NCBI GenBank assembly: GCA_036635835.1 | Contig: JAVWPP010000001.1 | Span: forward strand, 1 to 64,000 | Direction of reading: 5' to 3' | Length of the DNA: 64,000 nucleotides | DNA from: JAVWPP01 sp036635835 | GTDB taxonomy: Bacteria; Bacillota; Clostridia; TANB77; CAG-465 | In this document: piece after piece, positions 51,664 through 60,470 of the stretch | How positions within the stretch are numbered: the stretch's first letter is position 1 | Layout of the letters: each line of letters begins with the position of its first letter | Notes under the pieces: generated by a model | The model's database searches: none | What the model was told of the DNA's origin: nothing | What the model saw: the letters and a program-made list of their open reading frames with translations, nothing else | Program-made: the position numbers and the translations under genes

Positions 51664-52143
51664 TCATTCCGCAAATCTATGGTTGCCTATAGTTACCATA
51701 GTTTTTCTAGTAAAAAGCCATTTACTTTTAGCAGTTTTAGGATTATAAAAATAAAGCGCACCGCTTGACGGATCTAAGCCATTTAAAGCTTCTTGCGCCG
51801 CTTTATACACTGTAGACTCTTTATCTATAGACTTATTTATTTGCCCATCCTTAACGCATGAAAATTGTCCCTTTTGGTATATTACTCCCGCTATAGAATT
51901 TGGGAATTTAGAACTTTTAACTCTATTCATAACAACAGCTCCAACAGCAACTTGCCCTTTATATGGTTCTCCCCTTGCTTCTGCGTTTATAAGCCTAGCA
52001 AGTAGTAAAACGTTAGAACTTGTAGACGGTCCTTTAGCTTTTGTTGAACTTGCAGCAGTAGCTGCAATAACTACACTTGATATAGTTAAAATTATTATTA
52101 ACACTATAAATTTATTTCTTTTTTTGCGCAAAAAAAATCTCAT
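51664..52143 (-). CDS. sleB: SleB-like spore cortex-lytic enzyme (Hydrolase_2 domain)
   Basis: 159 residues. A signal segment or anchor (about 11-30) is followed by the Hydrolase_2 domain: LARLINAEARGEPYKGQVAVGAV, VMNRV and GQFSCVKDGQIN with the catalytic Glu in NAEARGE. It is a lytic transglycosylase-type enzyme acting on cortex muramic-lactam. Full-length SleB has an N-terminal PG-binding domain, which is missing here, so it is a short form. Pairing with ypeB supports the name. Confidence 0.85.
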   Translation of the reverse strand: MRFFLRKKRNKFIVLIIILTISSVVIAATAASSTKAKGPSTSSNVLLLARLINAEARGEPYKGQVAVGAVVMNRVKSSKFPNSIAGVIYQKGQFSCVKDGQINKSIDKESTVYKAAQEALNGLDPSSGALYFYNPKTAKSKWLFTRKTMVTIGNHRFAE

Positions 52144-52250
52144 ATTTTATTCCTCCCGTATACATGTATTTTTAACGGTTTATGAATAAATATGCGATTT
52201 TTTTGTTTTTTTATTAAATTTGTTCTTATTCTTACTTTTACATTACTTAA

Positions 52251-52508
52251 TTATATATTTAAATATTTTAATACCATTATAGCAATTACACCCGGAACTC
52301 CTAAAAGTCCAATAATAATTGAATTAACAGTGTTAAATGCTATTTTATAATTGAAATATCCACCTATGTAGTTTACTAAAAATAACATTAAAGTTCCAAG
52401 TATTATATTTATAATTATTTTATATATAACTTTTGCAGGAAAAGAAAATATTTTTCCCATCAAAAATATAAATAATGCACATCCACCAATAATTAATGCT
52501 GTTTCCAT
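52251..52508 (-). CDS. bofA: Sigma-K processing regulator BofA
   Basis: 85 residues: three hydrophobic segments, with FNTVNSIIIGLLGVPGVIAI at the C-terminus, the BofA signature that includes an Asn and the GxPG turn. BofA inhibits the intramembrane protease that activates pro-sigma-K in the mother cell of sporulating cells. The start lies two bases after the stop of the small protein gene, so both are coupled. Confidence 0.85.
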   Translation of the reverse strand: METALIIGGCALFIFLMGKIFSFPAKVIYKIIINIILGTLMLFLVNYIGGYFNYKIAFNTVNSIIIGLLGVPGVIAIMVLKYLNI

Positions 52509-52510
52509 AA

Positions 52511-52669
52511 TTATTTACTCCTATCTGCTTCAAAACTTTTGATTTTGCTATCAAATTTTTTATTTATTTTTTTTAAATCTTTAGAAAATGCATCTATAGA
52601 TTTAGTAGCTTCTTTAGCTAAATTCTTATTTAAAATTACATTTTCATTAGTATTTTTTTCTTTTTTCAT
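52511..52669 (-). CDS. Small charged protein of 52 residues
   Basis: ATG at 52669 with GGAGAG six bases before it; stop at 52511-52513, two bases from the bofA ATG. The product is Lys-rich (about 14 Lys) and helical-looking, with NKNLAKEATKSIDAFSKDLK and KINKKFDSKIKSF. No membrane segment or known domain. It lies between obgE and bofA, 18 bp after the obgE stop, so it is expressed in that operon. I recognise no family. Confidence 0.7.
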   Translation of the reverse strand: MKKEKNTNENVILNKNLAKEATKSIDAFSKDLKKINKKFDSKIKSFEADRSK

Positions 52670-52686
52670 ACGCTCTCTCCAATATA

Positions 52687-53958
52687 TTAATCATCATAAT
52701 CGAATTGGAAACCACAGATTATAACTGTATCTCCATCTTTAATTCCTTTGGCTCTAAGTTCGTCTGTTACACCCATTTCTTTTAAAGTTTTTTGCATGTA
52801 TTGTCTAGATTCAACATCAAAAATATTAACTCTCTTCATTAAGTTTTCTGCTCTATAACCAGTTACTTCAAATGTATTATCTGATGTCTTTTTAATTTCC
52901 CAAGTATTTTCTGAAATATCATACAATTCATCTTCATCAATATCTACAAGTTTTTCTTTTGGTAATGTTTCTAACTCGTTAGCTACATATGTTATTAAAT
53001 CTTCTATTCCTTTTCTTGTTGCAGAAGAAATTTCAAAATATTTAAGTCCTTTTTCTTTGCATAAAGCTTTTAATTCATCTGATAATGTAGAATCGCTTGC
53101 TACGTCAGATTTACTTCCTACAACAATTTGTTTTCTAGATGCTAATTTTTCACTATATTTAACTAACTCTTCATTTATAACTTTGTAATCTTCTACAGGG
53201 TTTCTTCCTTCTACTCCTGAAATGTCTATTACATGTAGTAATAATCTAGTTCTTTCTATGTGTCTTAAGAATCTAAGACCTAAACCAACACCATCACTTG
53301 CACCTTCAATTATTCCAGGTATATCTGCCATAACAAAACTCTTTCCATTTACAGCTTTAACTACGCCAAGACTTGGCTCTAGTGTTGTAAAATGATAGTT
53401 AGCAACTTTTGGCCTTGCTGCTGATACAGCTGAAATTAATGTAGATTTTCCTACATTAGGATACCCTATAAGTCCTACATCTGCAATACTCTTAAGCTCT
53501 AAAGACACTTCTCTTCCTTTGCCTTCTACGCCTTGCTCAGCGAATCTTGGAGCTTGCCTTGTTGCAGTTGCAAAATGTTGGTTTCCTTTTCCGCCTTTTC
53601 CGCCTTTAGCAATTAGAAAAGTACTATCTGGGCTAGATAAGTCTGCAATTACTTTATCTTTATTTATATCTTTAACTATAGTACCCATTGGCACTCTTAT
53701 AATTAAATCTTTTCCTGCTTTTCCTGTACAATTAGTGCCTTCTCCATTATTTCCGTTTTCAGCTAGAAATTTTTTGTTGAATCTAAAATCTAATAATGTG
53801 TTAAGTCCAGTATCTACTACTAAATACACATCACCACCTTTTCCACCATCTCCACCGTTTGGACCTCCATGAGCTACATATAACTCTCTTCTAAAAGCTA
53901 TGCATCCATCTCCGCCATTTCCAGCTTTGATATTTATTTTAACATAATCTATAAACAT
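52687..53958 (-). CDS. obgE: GTPase ObgE/CgtA
   Basis: 423 residues. The Gly-rich N-terminal domain (about 1-155: KAGNGGDGCIAFRRE, GGPNGGDGGKGGDVY) is followed by a GTPase domain with GYPNVGKSTLI, DIPGIIEGASDGVGLGL and a C-terminal OCT domain. It acts in ribosome assembly and stress control. Neighbours rpmA and rplU upstream fit the classic rplU-rpmA-obgE group, though trpS is inserted. Confidence 0.95.
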   Translation of the reverse strand: MFIDYVKINIKAGNGGDGCIAFRRELYVAHGGPNGGDGGKGGDVYLVVDTGLNTLLDFRFNKKFLAENGNNGEGTNCTGKAGKDLIIRVPMGTIVKDINKDKVIADLSSPDSTFLIAKGGKGGKGNQHFATATRQAPRFAEQGVEGKGREVSLELKSIADVGLIGYPNVGKSTLISAVSAARPKVANYHFTTLEPSLGVVKAVNGKSFVMADIPGIIEGASDGVGLGLRFLRHIERTRLLLHVIDISGVEGRNPVEDYKVINEELVKYSEKLASRKQIVVGSKSDVASDSTLSDELKALCKEKGLKYFEISSATRKGIEDLITYVANELETLPKEKLVDIDEDELYDISENTWEIKKTSDNTFEVTGYRAENLMKRVNIFDVESRQYMQKTLKEMGVTDELRAKGIKDGDTVIICGFQFDYDD

Positions 53959-53988
53959 TTTATTTTTTCCTTTCTTGCTTTATTCCTA

Positions 53989-55017
53989 TTATTTCTCTTC
54001 TTCTGTAAAATAGTCAATTTTCATGGCTTTTCTTACTTTTACCATTGTTTCTTTTGCTACTTTTCTTGCTTTTTCTGTTCCTTCAATAAGTATTTTATCT
54101 ATACATTCAGGTCTTGCTTCATAGTATCTTCTTCTTTCTCTAACAATCTTTAAAGATTCTAAGAAATTTTTAGTTAATTCTTTTTTACAAGCAACGCACC
54201 CTCTTGCTCCATTTCTACATTCTTTAAATATTTCTTCTTTATTTTCACTAAATAAATTATGATAATATCCAACCATACAAATGTCTGGATTTGCCGGATC
54301 TTCTTTTTTAATTTTAGTTGTATCCGTTACAGCTCCCATTATTTTTCTTTCTACTTCTTCATCTGAATCTGCTAAAAATATTGCATTTCCAAGACTTTTA
54401 CCCATTTTAGTATTACCGTCTAAACCTTTTACTCTGCAGTTTTTTGAAAGTACTGCTTCTGGCTCTACAAGAGTATCTCCATAAATACTATTAAACTTTC
54501 TAACAATCTCTCTAGACTGCTCTATAACTGGGACTTGGTCTTCTCCAACAGGTATTATTTCTCCCATAAACGCAGTTATATCTGCTGCTTGACTAACTGG
54601 ATATCCTAAGAATCCATAAGTAACACTTTCTCCTTCGCTACCAAAAATCTCTTTTTTTTGCGAAATTTCAGTTTTAACTGTTGGGTTTCTTTGAAGTCTT
54701 GAAACTGTAACTAAATTAGAATAAAAGACAGTAAGTTCTGCAATTTCTGGAACCATAGATTGCAAAAATATAGTTGTTTTTTCTGGATCTATTCCAGCTG
54801 CTAAATAGTCTGTTACAACTTCTCTAACATTTTTTCTAACCTTTTCTGGATTGTTGAAATTATCTGTTAACGCTTGAACATCTGCAACTAAAATGTATTG
54901 CTCATATTCATCTTGTAGCTTAACTCTATTTTCTAGAGAACCTAAATAATGCCCTATATGCAATCTTCCAGTCGGTCTATCTCCTGTTAATATTCTTTTT
55001 TTATTATTTTCATCCAT
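53989..55017 (-). CDS. trpS: Tryptophanyl-tRNA synthetase
   Basis: 342 residues. Signatures are GDRPTGRLHIGHYLGSL (HIGH type), FLGYPVSQAADI, VPVIEQSREIVRKFN and GNTKMGKSLGNAIFL (KMSKS type, here KMGKS). It charges tRNA-Trp. A cysteine cluster (CRNGARGCVACKK) follows. The upstream region has a promoter with an exact 16-bp palindrome and no T-box. Confidence 0.95.
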   Translation of the reverse strand: MDENNKKRILTGDRPTGRLHIGHYLGSLENRVKLQDEYEQYILVADVQALTDNFNNPEKVRKNVREVVTDYLAAGIDPEKTTIFLQSMVPEIAELTVFYSNLVTVSRLQRNPTVKTEISQKKEIFGSEGESVTYGFLGYPVSQAADITAFMGEIIPVGEDQVPVIEQSREIVRKFNSIYGDTLVEPEAVLSKNCRVKGLDGNTKMGKSLGNAIFLADSDEEVERKIMGAVTDTTKIKKEDPANPDICMVGYYHNLFSENKEEIFKECRNGARGCVACKKELTKNFLESLKIVRERRRYYEARPECIDKILIEGTEKARKVAKETMVKVRKAMKIDYFTEEEK

Positions 55018-55081
55018 ATCCCTTACCCCTTTTCTAATCTACAATGTACAGTATATTTTATATACATTATTCTATTAATCT

Positions 55082-55110
55082 ATTGTAACAAATTTACGTA
55101 AATTTAGCAA
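55082..55110 (-). promoter_or_regulatory. trpS promoter with palindromic spacer
   Basis: TTGCTA (55105-55110), 17 bp, TACAAT (55082-55087). The perfect palindrome AAATTTACGTAAATTT (55090-55105) fills the spacer, so a dimeric regulator could block both boxes. Confidence 0.65.
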
Positions 55111-55203
55111 GCAAATTGACATAAAAAATGTATTTATATCTACTTATTTTTACGCTTTTTATCTTATCTTTTAATTATATTCCGATTTTCTTTAAAAGAC
55201 AAG

Positions 55204-55231
55204 AAAAAACGTGCATTAAGCACGTTTTTTT
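55204..55231 (-). terminator. Terminator after rpmA
   Basis: AAAAAACGTGC, five bases, GCACGTTTTTT, continuing as T on the minus strand. Confidence 0.9.
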
Positions 55232-55494
55232 TATTTGTTTTCTTTAGCATATACGCTAACTTTAGTTTTGTCTCTACCTTTTCTTTCGAATCTAACAATA
55301 CCATCTGTTAAAGCATATAATGTGTCATCTTTTCCGATACCTACATTCAATCCTGGATGTATTTTAGTACCTCTTTGTCTATAAAGGATATTTCCTGCTA
55401 TAGCTGCTTGGCCATCTGCTCTTTTAGCACCAAGTCTCTTGCTCTCACTGTCTCTACCATTTCTAGTAGAACCCATACCTTTCTTATGTGCCAT
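55231..55494 (-). CDS. rpmA: Ribosomal protein bL27
   Basis: 87 residues, starting MAHKKGMGSTRNGRDSESKR, with QRGTKIHPG and GIGKDDTLYAL. It is part of the 50S subunit near the peptidyl transferase centre. In most Firmicutes bL27 begins with a nine-residue extension that the protease Prp removes, and prp lies between rplU and rpmA. Both are missing here: only 45 bp separate the genes. Confidence 0.97.
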   Translation of the reverse strand: MAHKKGMGSTRNGRDSESKRLGAKRADGQAAIAGNILYRQRGTKIHPGLNVGIGKDDTLYALTDGIVRFERKGRDKTKVSVYAKENK

Positions 55495-55539
55495 GTTATT
55501 CCCCCCTAACTATCTTTTAATTTGATAAACATTCACTAA

Positions 55540-55911
55540 TTATTCAGCGATTTCTTCTACTTTAGCTTTTTTAGCTGCTGGTTTTGCAACTTTAGCTGTT
55601 TTTGTAGATATTTTTTCAATTTGAATTTTAGTATAAGGTTGTCTGTGACCTCTCATTTTTCTTTCATTCTTTTTAGCTTTGTATTTAAATACTAAAACTT
55701 TCTTAGCTTTCCCGTGTCCTATAACAGTTGCTTCTACTTTAGCACCTTTTACAGTTGGAGCTCCTACAGTAACTTTTTTATCATCAGAAATCATAAGAAC
55801 TTCTTCAAAATTAACTTTTGATCCTTCTTCTGCTTCTAATCTTTCTACGAAAACAATGTCTCCTTCTTGAACTTTGTATTGTTTTCCACATGCTTCAATA
55901 ACTGCGTACAT
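55540..55911 (-). CDS. rplU: Ribosomal protein bL21
   Basis: 123 residues. YAVIEACGKQYKVQEGDI, VLMISDDKKVTVGAP and KMRGHRQPYTKIQIEKI are the bL21 signatures. A Lys/Ala-rich C-terminal tail of about 20 residues goes beyond the normal end. It binds 23S rRNA domain V/II. The leader of about 85 bases is structured and may be the L21 leader element. Confidence 0.96.
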   Translation of the reverse strand: MYAVIEACGKQYKVQEGDIVFVERLEAEEGSKVNFEEVLMISDDKKVTVGAPTVKGAKVEATVIGHGKAKKVLVFKYKAKKNERKMRGHRQPYTKIQIEKISTKTAKVAKPAAKKAKVEEIAE

Positions 55912-55996
55912 AATTACACCTCCTAATAAATCTAACTTGCTCTCGCCAATAAAGGTAGCATATATGCTTTGAAAACCTTTTATGTGCGGTAACTAC
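55912..55996 (-). promoter_or_regulatory. Structured rplU leader, possible L21 leader
   Basis: An outer stem AAAGGT/ACCTTT encloses a hairpin AGCATA/TATGCT (about 55951-55980). It stands between the predicted transcription start near 55996 and the rplU ribosome-binding site AGGAGG. Position and size agree with L21 leaders of Firmicutes; consensus was not compared. Confidence 0.5.
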
Positions 55997-56002
55997 TTCA
56001 CC

Positions 56003-56031
56003 ATTTTACTACTTTTATGTTACTTTGTCAA
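56003..56031 (-). promoter_or_regulatory. Promoter of rplU-rpmA
   Basis: TTGACA (56026-56031), 17 bp, TAAAAT (56003-56008). The -35 lies in the last codons of pth. Confidence 0.75.
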
Positions 56032-56550
56032 GTAGTTTTGTACTTTTTCTTCAACTTCCATATAAATTTTATCAAGCATTTGTAACTCACTACCTGAAAA
56101 TTTCTGTAGTACAAAATCCATAAGCAAAATATTAGGATTTCTTTCCACAAAAATACCCACTCTAATCCTTGATACTTCCTGGCTATGCATTAACGAAACA
56201 ATATTCTTCATACCATTATGAGTACCCGCACTTCCCTTATCTCTAAACCTTATAGTTTCAAAAGGGATATCTATATCGTCATAAATAACTAAAATATCTT
56301 GTGGCTGCACCTTATAAAAAGATGCAATATCTCTAACACATTCACCACTTAAATTCATAAATGTTTGCGGTTTTACAAATAACACTTTTTCTCCATTTAT
56401 ATTAGCCTCACCTATTTGTGCTTTATGTGCTTTTTTTGTAAACTCAACATTATATGTTTCTGCAAGCTTATCTATCATAATAAAACCAATATTATGCCTT
56501 GTTTTCTCATATTCTTTACCTGGATTACCAAGCCCAACAATTACTTTCAT
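56020..56550 (-). CDS. pth: Peptidyl-tRNA hydrolase
   Basis: 176 residues. VGLGNPGKEYEKTRHNIGF, KPQTFMNLSGECV, DDIDIPF and GSAGTHNGMKNIV with the catalytic His/Asp are typical. It frees stalled peptides from tRNA. Length is standard. The next gene upstream, virD4-like, is divergent; the left side leads into rplU. Confidence 0.95.
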   Translation of the reverse strand: MKVIVGLGNPGKEYEKTRHNIGFIMIDKLAETYNVEFTKKAHKAQIGEANINGEKVLFVKPQTFMNLSGECVRDIASFYKVQPQDILVIYDDIDIPFETIRFRDKGSAGTHNGMKNIVSLMHSQEVSRIRVGIFVERNPNILLMDFVLQKFSGSELQMLDKIYMEVEEKVQNYLTK

Positions 56551-56670
56551 TTTTTCTCCTTTTACTTAAGCTAAAAATAATTAAATATTTGTAATTATAT
56601 ATTGTACATTTTGTAGATTTTATTATATAATACAATTGTATAATATATATATTATATTACGTTAAAACAC

Positions 56671-56699
56671 TTGAAAATTTAGCTCCTATATAGTATTAT
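56671..56699 (+). promoter_or_regulatory. Promoter of the VirD4-like gene
   Basis: TTGAAA (56671-56676), 17 bp, TATTAT (56694-56699). The start of transcription would lie near 56706, about 80 bases before the ATG. Confidence 0.6.
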
Positions 56700-56785
56700 A
56701 TAACATAATAGAAAGAATTTCAATAATGCCTTGCCTGTTTGGCTATTTGGTCGTTATTTTAATAAGAAAGCGGTGGTTAAATTCC

Positions 56786-59293
56786 ATGGAAAAATTATTT
56801 AAAAAATTAGGTATAAAAACAAATCCTAATAAAGTATTCACAATCTTTTTTTACGCAATAAGTGCAATATTTATAATAACAAGGCTTGGAGCAGCGGCAA
56901 ATATATTACTTGGAGACCCAGAGCTTAAAAATCTAGTTTCTCCATTTATATACGCTTTAGCTTTAGCAGCACCATGTGTAGGCTTTTGCTACTTTGTTAA
57001 TTCAGGTATGGTAAAACTAGATACGCAAAAAGTAAGTATGTTTCTAGTTACATATGTAATGTTTTTTATGACGCTTTGTGCATTTGCAATAGAGGCCATG
57101 AACGAATGGGGATGGCGACTTCTAAAGTCTTTTGATGCTTATGGAGCTGTTAGATCCACATATCCACAATATTTTGACCAAGCTTTTAAAGCTCTAGTTA
57201 TATTAGTCCCAATAGTTGGATTCTTCATAATTGTAGATTGGATTATGGGAATGCTTAGAGATGACGATAGATTAAAAGGTATAAAAGGTTTTAACGGTTT
57301 AACATTTAGCTTTGAAACTAAAGATTCAGGTCCGTTTACCTGCGAAGTTATGATTTGCAGAGACAAAGATACTTCAATACCAGTTATAATTCCAGAAAAG
57401 AAGAGATTCGAAGCTACATTTGTACAAGGTGCTACAGGTTCTGGTAAAACAGCAACTGTTCTTTTACCTATGAGCGCTATGGATCTAGAAAAAAAATATT
57501 TTTTCAGAGAATATTCTAAAAAAACTGCATATGGCCTTTTAAAAAGAGGTGCAGCATATGTACAAGGTCCTTTTTCTAATGACTATATAAATAAAAATTT
57601 CGACCTTAAATTAATTAAACCTAAAAAAGGTAGAGAAGATGAATGCATGGAAGAATTAAAAAATGTAATACTTGGTGCAGATCCTGAAACAGGTGAGATT
57701 TCATACAAAAACCTTGGTATAGCAATAGTCGAAAATGATGGTAAATATATTTCAGACTTCACAAAAGTTGCTGAAAACTTTGATATAGATGTTTTAACAG
57801 TAGATCCAATGAACCCTGAAACTTTAAGTATCAATCCATTTGCTATTCCTGAGCCACCTAAAGTTGCTTCAATTATAGCAGACGTTCTTAAATCAATGAA
57901 CGAAGCAGATGGCGGAAAAGGAGATCAGTTCTTTACATCAGTTACAACAGATGCATTCCAAAACTTAGCTATGCTACTTAAAGAAATGTATCCAAGATTA
58001 AATAATGGAATACTTCCAACACTTGAAGACATGCTAGAATTACTATATAACTTTGATAAAGTAGAAGAAATGGTTGAAGAAATGAAGAAAATACCGGATC
58101 TTGTAGCTAAATATCAATTACTTATAAACTATTTTGAAAGAAACTTCTACAAACCAGCTCTTAATATAAACGGATTTGAAATTCCCGGAACTAGAGGCAG
58201 TGGTAGAAAAGAAACAGAAAGATTTTTATATGGTGCAATAACTCAGCTTAGTAACTTATTAAGACATCCAGGCATAAAAAGATCTCTTTGTGGTAGAGAC
58301 AATAACGTAGATTTTGATAAAACTTTAAAAGAGGGCTATGTCGTAACAGCTTGTTCTCGTAAAGGTGAACTCGGAATAATTCAGTCAAAAGCATTTGGTA
58401 TGTTTTTCATATTACAGTTCCAAGATGCCGTACTAAGAAGACCAGGTAATGAAGATTCAAGAATACCTTACTTCTTATATATTGATGAATTCCCAGAGTA
58501 TATTAATAAAGATACAGACGTAATGTTTACTCTATTTAGAAAATATAGATGCGGCGTTACAATAGCAATACAGAACTTATCTCAGCTTGAAAAGCAAGCT
58601 CAGTACGCATACTACAGACAAACTGTACTTGCAAATACTAGAACACAAATTATATTTGGAGATACTGTTCCAGAAGATAGTAAGTACTGGAACGAAGCAT
58701 TTGGTAAATATAATGCACAAAAAACAGAAAAAAGATATGATGCAGATGATGAAGGTTATGATGTAACTAAAAAAGTTTCATATAAGATGGACGATAAAGA
58801 AAGATTTAAAGTTCATAAAATTGCTGAAATGGGCTTTAGAACTGTAATCTATAAGACTAAAAATTTAAAAGGATCTACAATATTTGGTGAAGGAAAAACA
58901 AACTTCTTAGATTCTAAATATAAAAATAAACAACCAATGGCAAATTACAATTTTGAAAAATATATGCTTACAAAACCAGCTGTTTCATCATATAATATTA
59001 TGAATGATAGTGACGAAGATAATTTTTTCGGAACTACCACTATAGATACAGATGCTTCTTCAGACGCTTCTGTACCAGCACAAGTTGCTACATTTAATGA
59101 TGATTTAGTTGCTCAAAAAACAAATTTTGAAATCCCAGATGATTTTGATATTGTAATAGATCATGGAAATACTAATACTGAACCTAAGTTACCAAACGCA
59201 ACAGCAGATGGTGCCGTATTTGAAGTTGAAAGCAAACCACTTGAAAATCCAAATAGTGCTTTTGGCGAAACAACAGGCATAAAAAAATGGTAA
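56786..59293 (+). CDS. VirD4/TraG-like coupling ATPase
   Basis: About 835 residues from the ATG at 56786 with GGTGG nine bases before it; an ATG at 56726 has a poor site. Four hydrophobic segments lie in the first ~155 residues. The ATPase domain has Walker A QGATGSGKTA (about 213-222) and Walker B FLYIDEFPEY (about 562-571), with the C-terminal IAIQNLSQLEKQ and NTRTQIIFGD regions of TraG/TraD. The last ~110 residues are acidic and disordered-looking. It would bring substrates to a type IV secretion or Tad-like channel. It faces the minus-strand group and no relaxase or VirB4 is in view, so the substrate is unknown. Confidence 0.85.
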   Translation: MEKLFKKLGIKTNPNKVFTIFFYAISAIFIITRLGAAANILLGDPELKNLVSPFIYALALAAPCVGFCYFVNSGMVKLDTQKVSMFLVTYVMFFMTLCAFAIEAMNEWGWRLLKSFDAYGAVRSTYPQYFDQAFKALVILVPIVGFFIIVDWIMGMLRDDDRLKGIKGFNGLTFSFETKDSGPFTCEVMICRDKDTSIPVIIPEKKRFEATFVQGATGSGKTATVLLPMSAMDLEKKYFFREYSKKTAYGLLKRGAAYVQGPFSNDYINKNFDLKLIKPKKGREDECMEELKNVILGADPETGEISYKNLGIAIVENDGKYISDFTKVAENFDIDVLTVDPMNPETLSINPFAIPEPPKVASIIADVLKSMNEADGGKGDQFFTSVTTDAFQNLAMLLKEMYPRLNNGILPTLEDMLELLYNFDKVEEMVEEMKKIPDLVAKYQLLINYFERNFYKPALNINGFEIPGTRGSGRKETERFLYGAITQLSNLLRHPGIKRSLCGRDNNVDFDKTLKEGYVVTACSRKGELGIIQSKAFGMFFILQFQDAVLRRPGNEDSRIPYFLYIDEFPEYINKDTDVMFTLFRKYRCGVTIAIQNLSQLEKQAQYAYYRQTVLANTRTQIIFGDTVPEDSKYWNEAFGKYNAQKTEKRYDADDEGYDVTKKVSYKMDDKERFKVHKIAEMGFRTVIYKTKNLKGSTIFGEGKTNFLDSKYKNKQPMANYNFEKYMLTKPAVSSYNIMNDSDEDNFFGTTTIDTDASSDASVPAQVATFNDDLVAQKTNFEIPDDFDIVIDHGNTNTEPKLPNATADGAVFEVESKPLENPNSAFGETTGIKKW

Positions 59294-59312
59294 TTAATAA
59301 TTAAATATATAA

Positions 59313-59354
59313 AAGTAGCACCCTCAAGTTTTAGATTTGAAGGTGCTATTTTTT
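59313..59354 (+). terminator. Terminator after the VirD4-like gene
   Basis: AAGTAGCACC-CTCAA paired with TTGAAGGTGCTATT, then TTTTT. Confidence 0.85.
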
Positions 59355-59356
59355 AT

Positions 59357-59384
59357 ATAAAAAAGCCCGCTAAGTGCAGGCTTT
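59357..59384 (-). terminator. Terminator after the replication-relaxation-like gene
   Basis: AAGCCTGC, five bases, GCGGGCTT, then T6 on the minus strand. Confidence 0.85.
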
Positions 59385-59389
59385 CATTT

Positions 59390-60415
59390 TTATTCTATTA
59401 TCATATTAGGAGTGTATTTCACATCCTTAGAAACATTTACTTTAGCTGTTGTTCCATCACCTGGTTTAAGTATTGGTAAATCTATAGTATTAACCTTATA
59501 TCTTTGATTTTCTTTATCAAATTCAAAAAGGCTTATAGTTCTTTCTAAAGAATTTTCAAGTTGTCTTAAATCTGTAGTAAAATACATTTTTTCATCTGTT
59601 AAAGGAAATGCTACTCTTTTTATTACTCTAAACATTTCAGCAACATGTTCTATATCTTCTCCAACAAAAACAAGTTGTGGTGCTTCTGCAAATCCTCCAT
59701 CGTTTTTTTGGAATGATTCATAGAAATCTCCGTATAGTTGCAACTTTTTAGCAAACTCTTCTTTCCACTCAGAATTTCTTCTTACTATTTCAAAAATATA
59801 GTTTTTTTCGTTTGCTCCATCTAGTAATTTAACAAATCCACCTGTTGGTTTAAACTTAACTGTATACTTCTTCGAATATAGTAGCACATTAGGGCTTAAA
59901 TCGGCGAATGAAGCAACTTTTTGCATGTAGGCTATAATTAGTTGATTGCCTGCTAATTTACGTTTAATAGCGAATGCTGGCTTAACATTATCTGTTGGTT
60001 GCCAAGTTGTTGGTATATTTCTTTGTTTTAAAATATATGTAGCAATTTTGTCTAAACAATATGCTCTATATGAACTTTTTCCTAAATCACTTTGGAAATA
60101 GTATCTAGAAATAACTTTAGATTTAGCTAAATCTTCTAACCATTTTGCTACTTTATCTTGTCTTTTTCCTTGATCTATTTCAGCTAACAAACCTCTATAG
60201 TCCATTATTTGTGTTACTTGTCTAGATGTTATATATCCAAATTCATTTACTATTTCAAGAGCTTTAACATGGTTTTCGTTTATATATCCCATATCCATTT
60301 TAAATACCACTTGATTTATAGATGCAAATCCTTCTTTACCATCAAATACTTTAACTTCATTTTCTCTCACCGCAAAAGGTGATACCTGTGTTTTTACTTC
60401 TTTATCACTTATCAT
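59390..60415 (-). CDS. Replication-relaxation-like protein (Replic_Relax type)
   Basis: 341 residues. An N-terminal winged helix (about 45-120: ENHVKALEIVNEFGYITSRQVTQIM, KVISRYYF) and a later nuclease-like part (YIFEIVRRNSEWKEEFAKKLQLY) give the pattern of the Replic_Relax family, which occurs on conjugative and mobilisable elements beside coupling proteins. Here it is convergent with the VirD4-like gene. The winged helix suggests DNA binding, so it may present DNA or control the group. Assignment by pattern, moderate. Confidence 0.55.
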   Translation of the reverse strand: MISDKEVKTQVSPFAVRENEVKVFDGKEGFASINQVVFKMDMGYINENHVKALEIVNEFGYITSRQVTQIMDYRGLLAEIDQGKRQDKVAKWLEDLAKSKVISRYYFQSDLGKSSYRAYCLDKIATYILKQRNIPTTWQPTDNVKPAFAIKRKLAGNQLIIAYMQKVASFADLSPNVLLYSKKYTVKFKPTGGFVKLLDGANEKNYIFEIVRRNSEWKEEFAKKLQLYGDFYESFQKNDGGFAEAPQLVFVGEDIEHVAEMFRVIKRVAFPLTDEKMYFTTDLRQLENSLERTISLFEFDKENQRYKVNTIDLPILKPGDGTTAKVNVSKDVKYTPNMIIE

Positions 60416-60470
60416 TATTTAATCCTCCAATATAATAATTATTATATACGCTTTAATCTAATATATTAGA

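Noticed and set aside
52144..52250. Sigma-G promoter before sleB
   Set aside because: A GCATA and a CATGTA are present, but the distance (24 bp) is wrong.
55018..55200. T-box riboswitch before trpS
   Set aside because: No GGGTGG-type T-box sequence or long leader with specifier hairpin is present.
56551..56785. Attachment site for an integrated element between pth and the VirD4-like gene
   Set aside because: No direct repeat, tRNA or integrase is visible; a 12-bp palindrome (56630-56641) is not enough.
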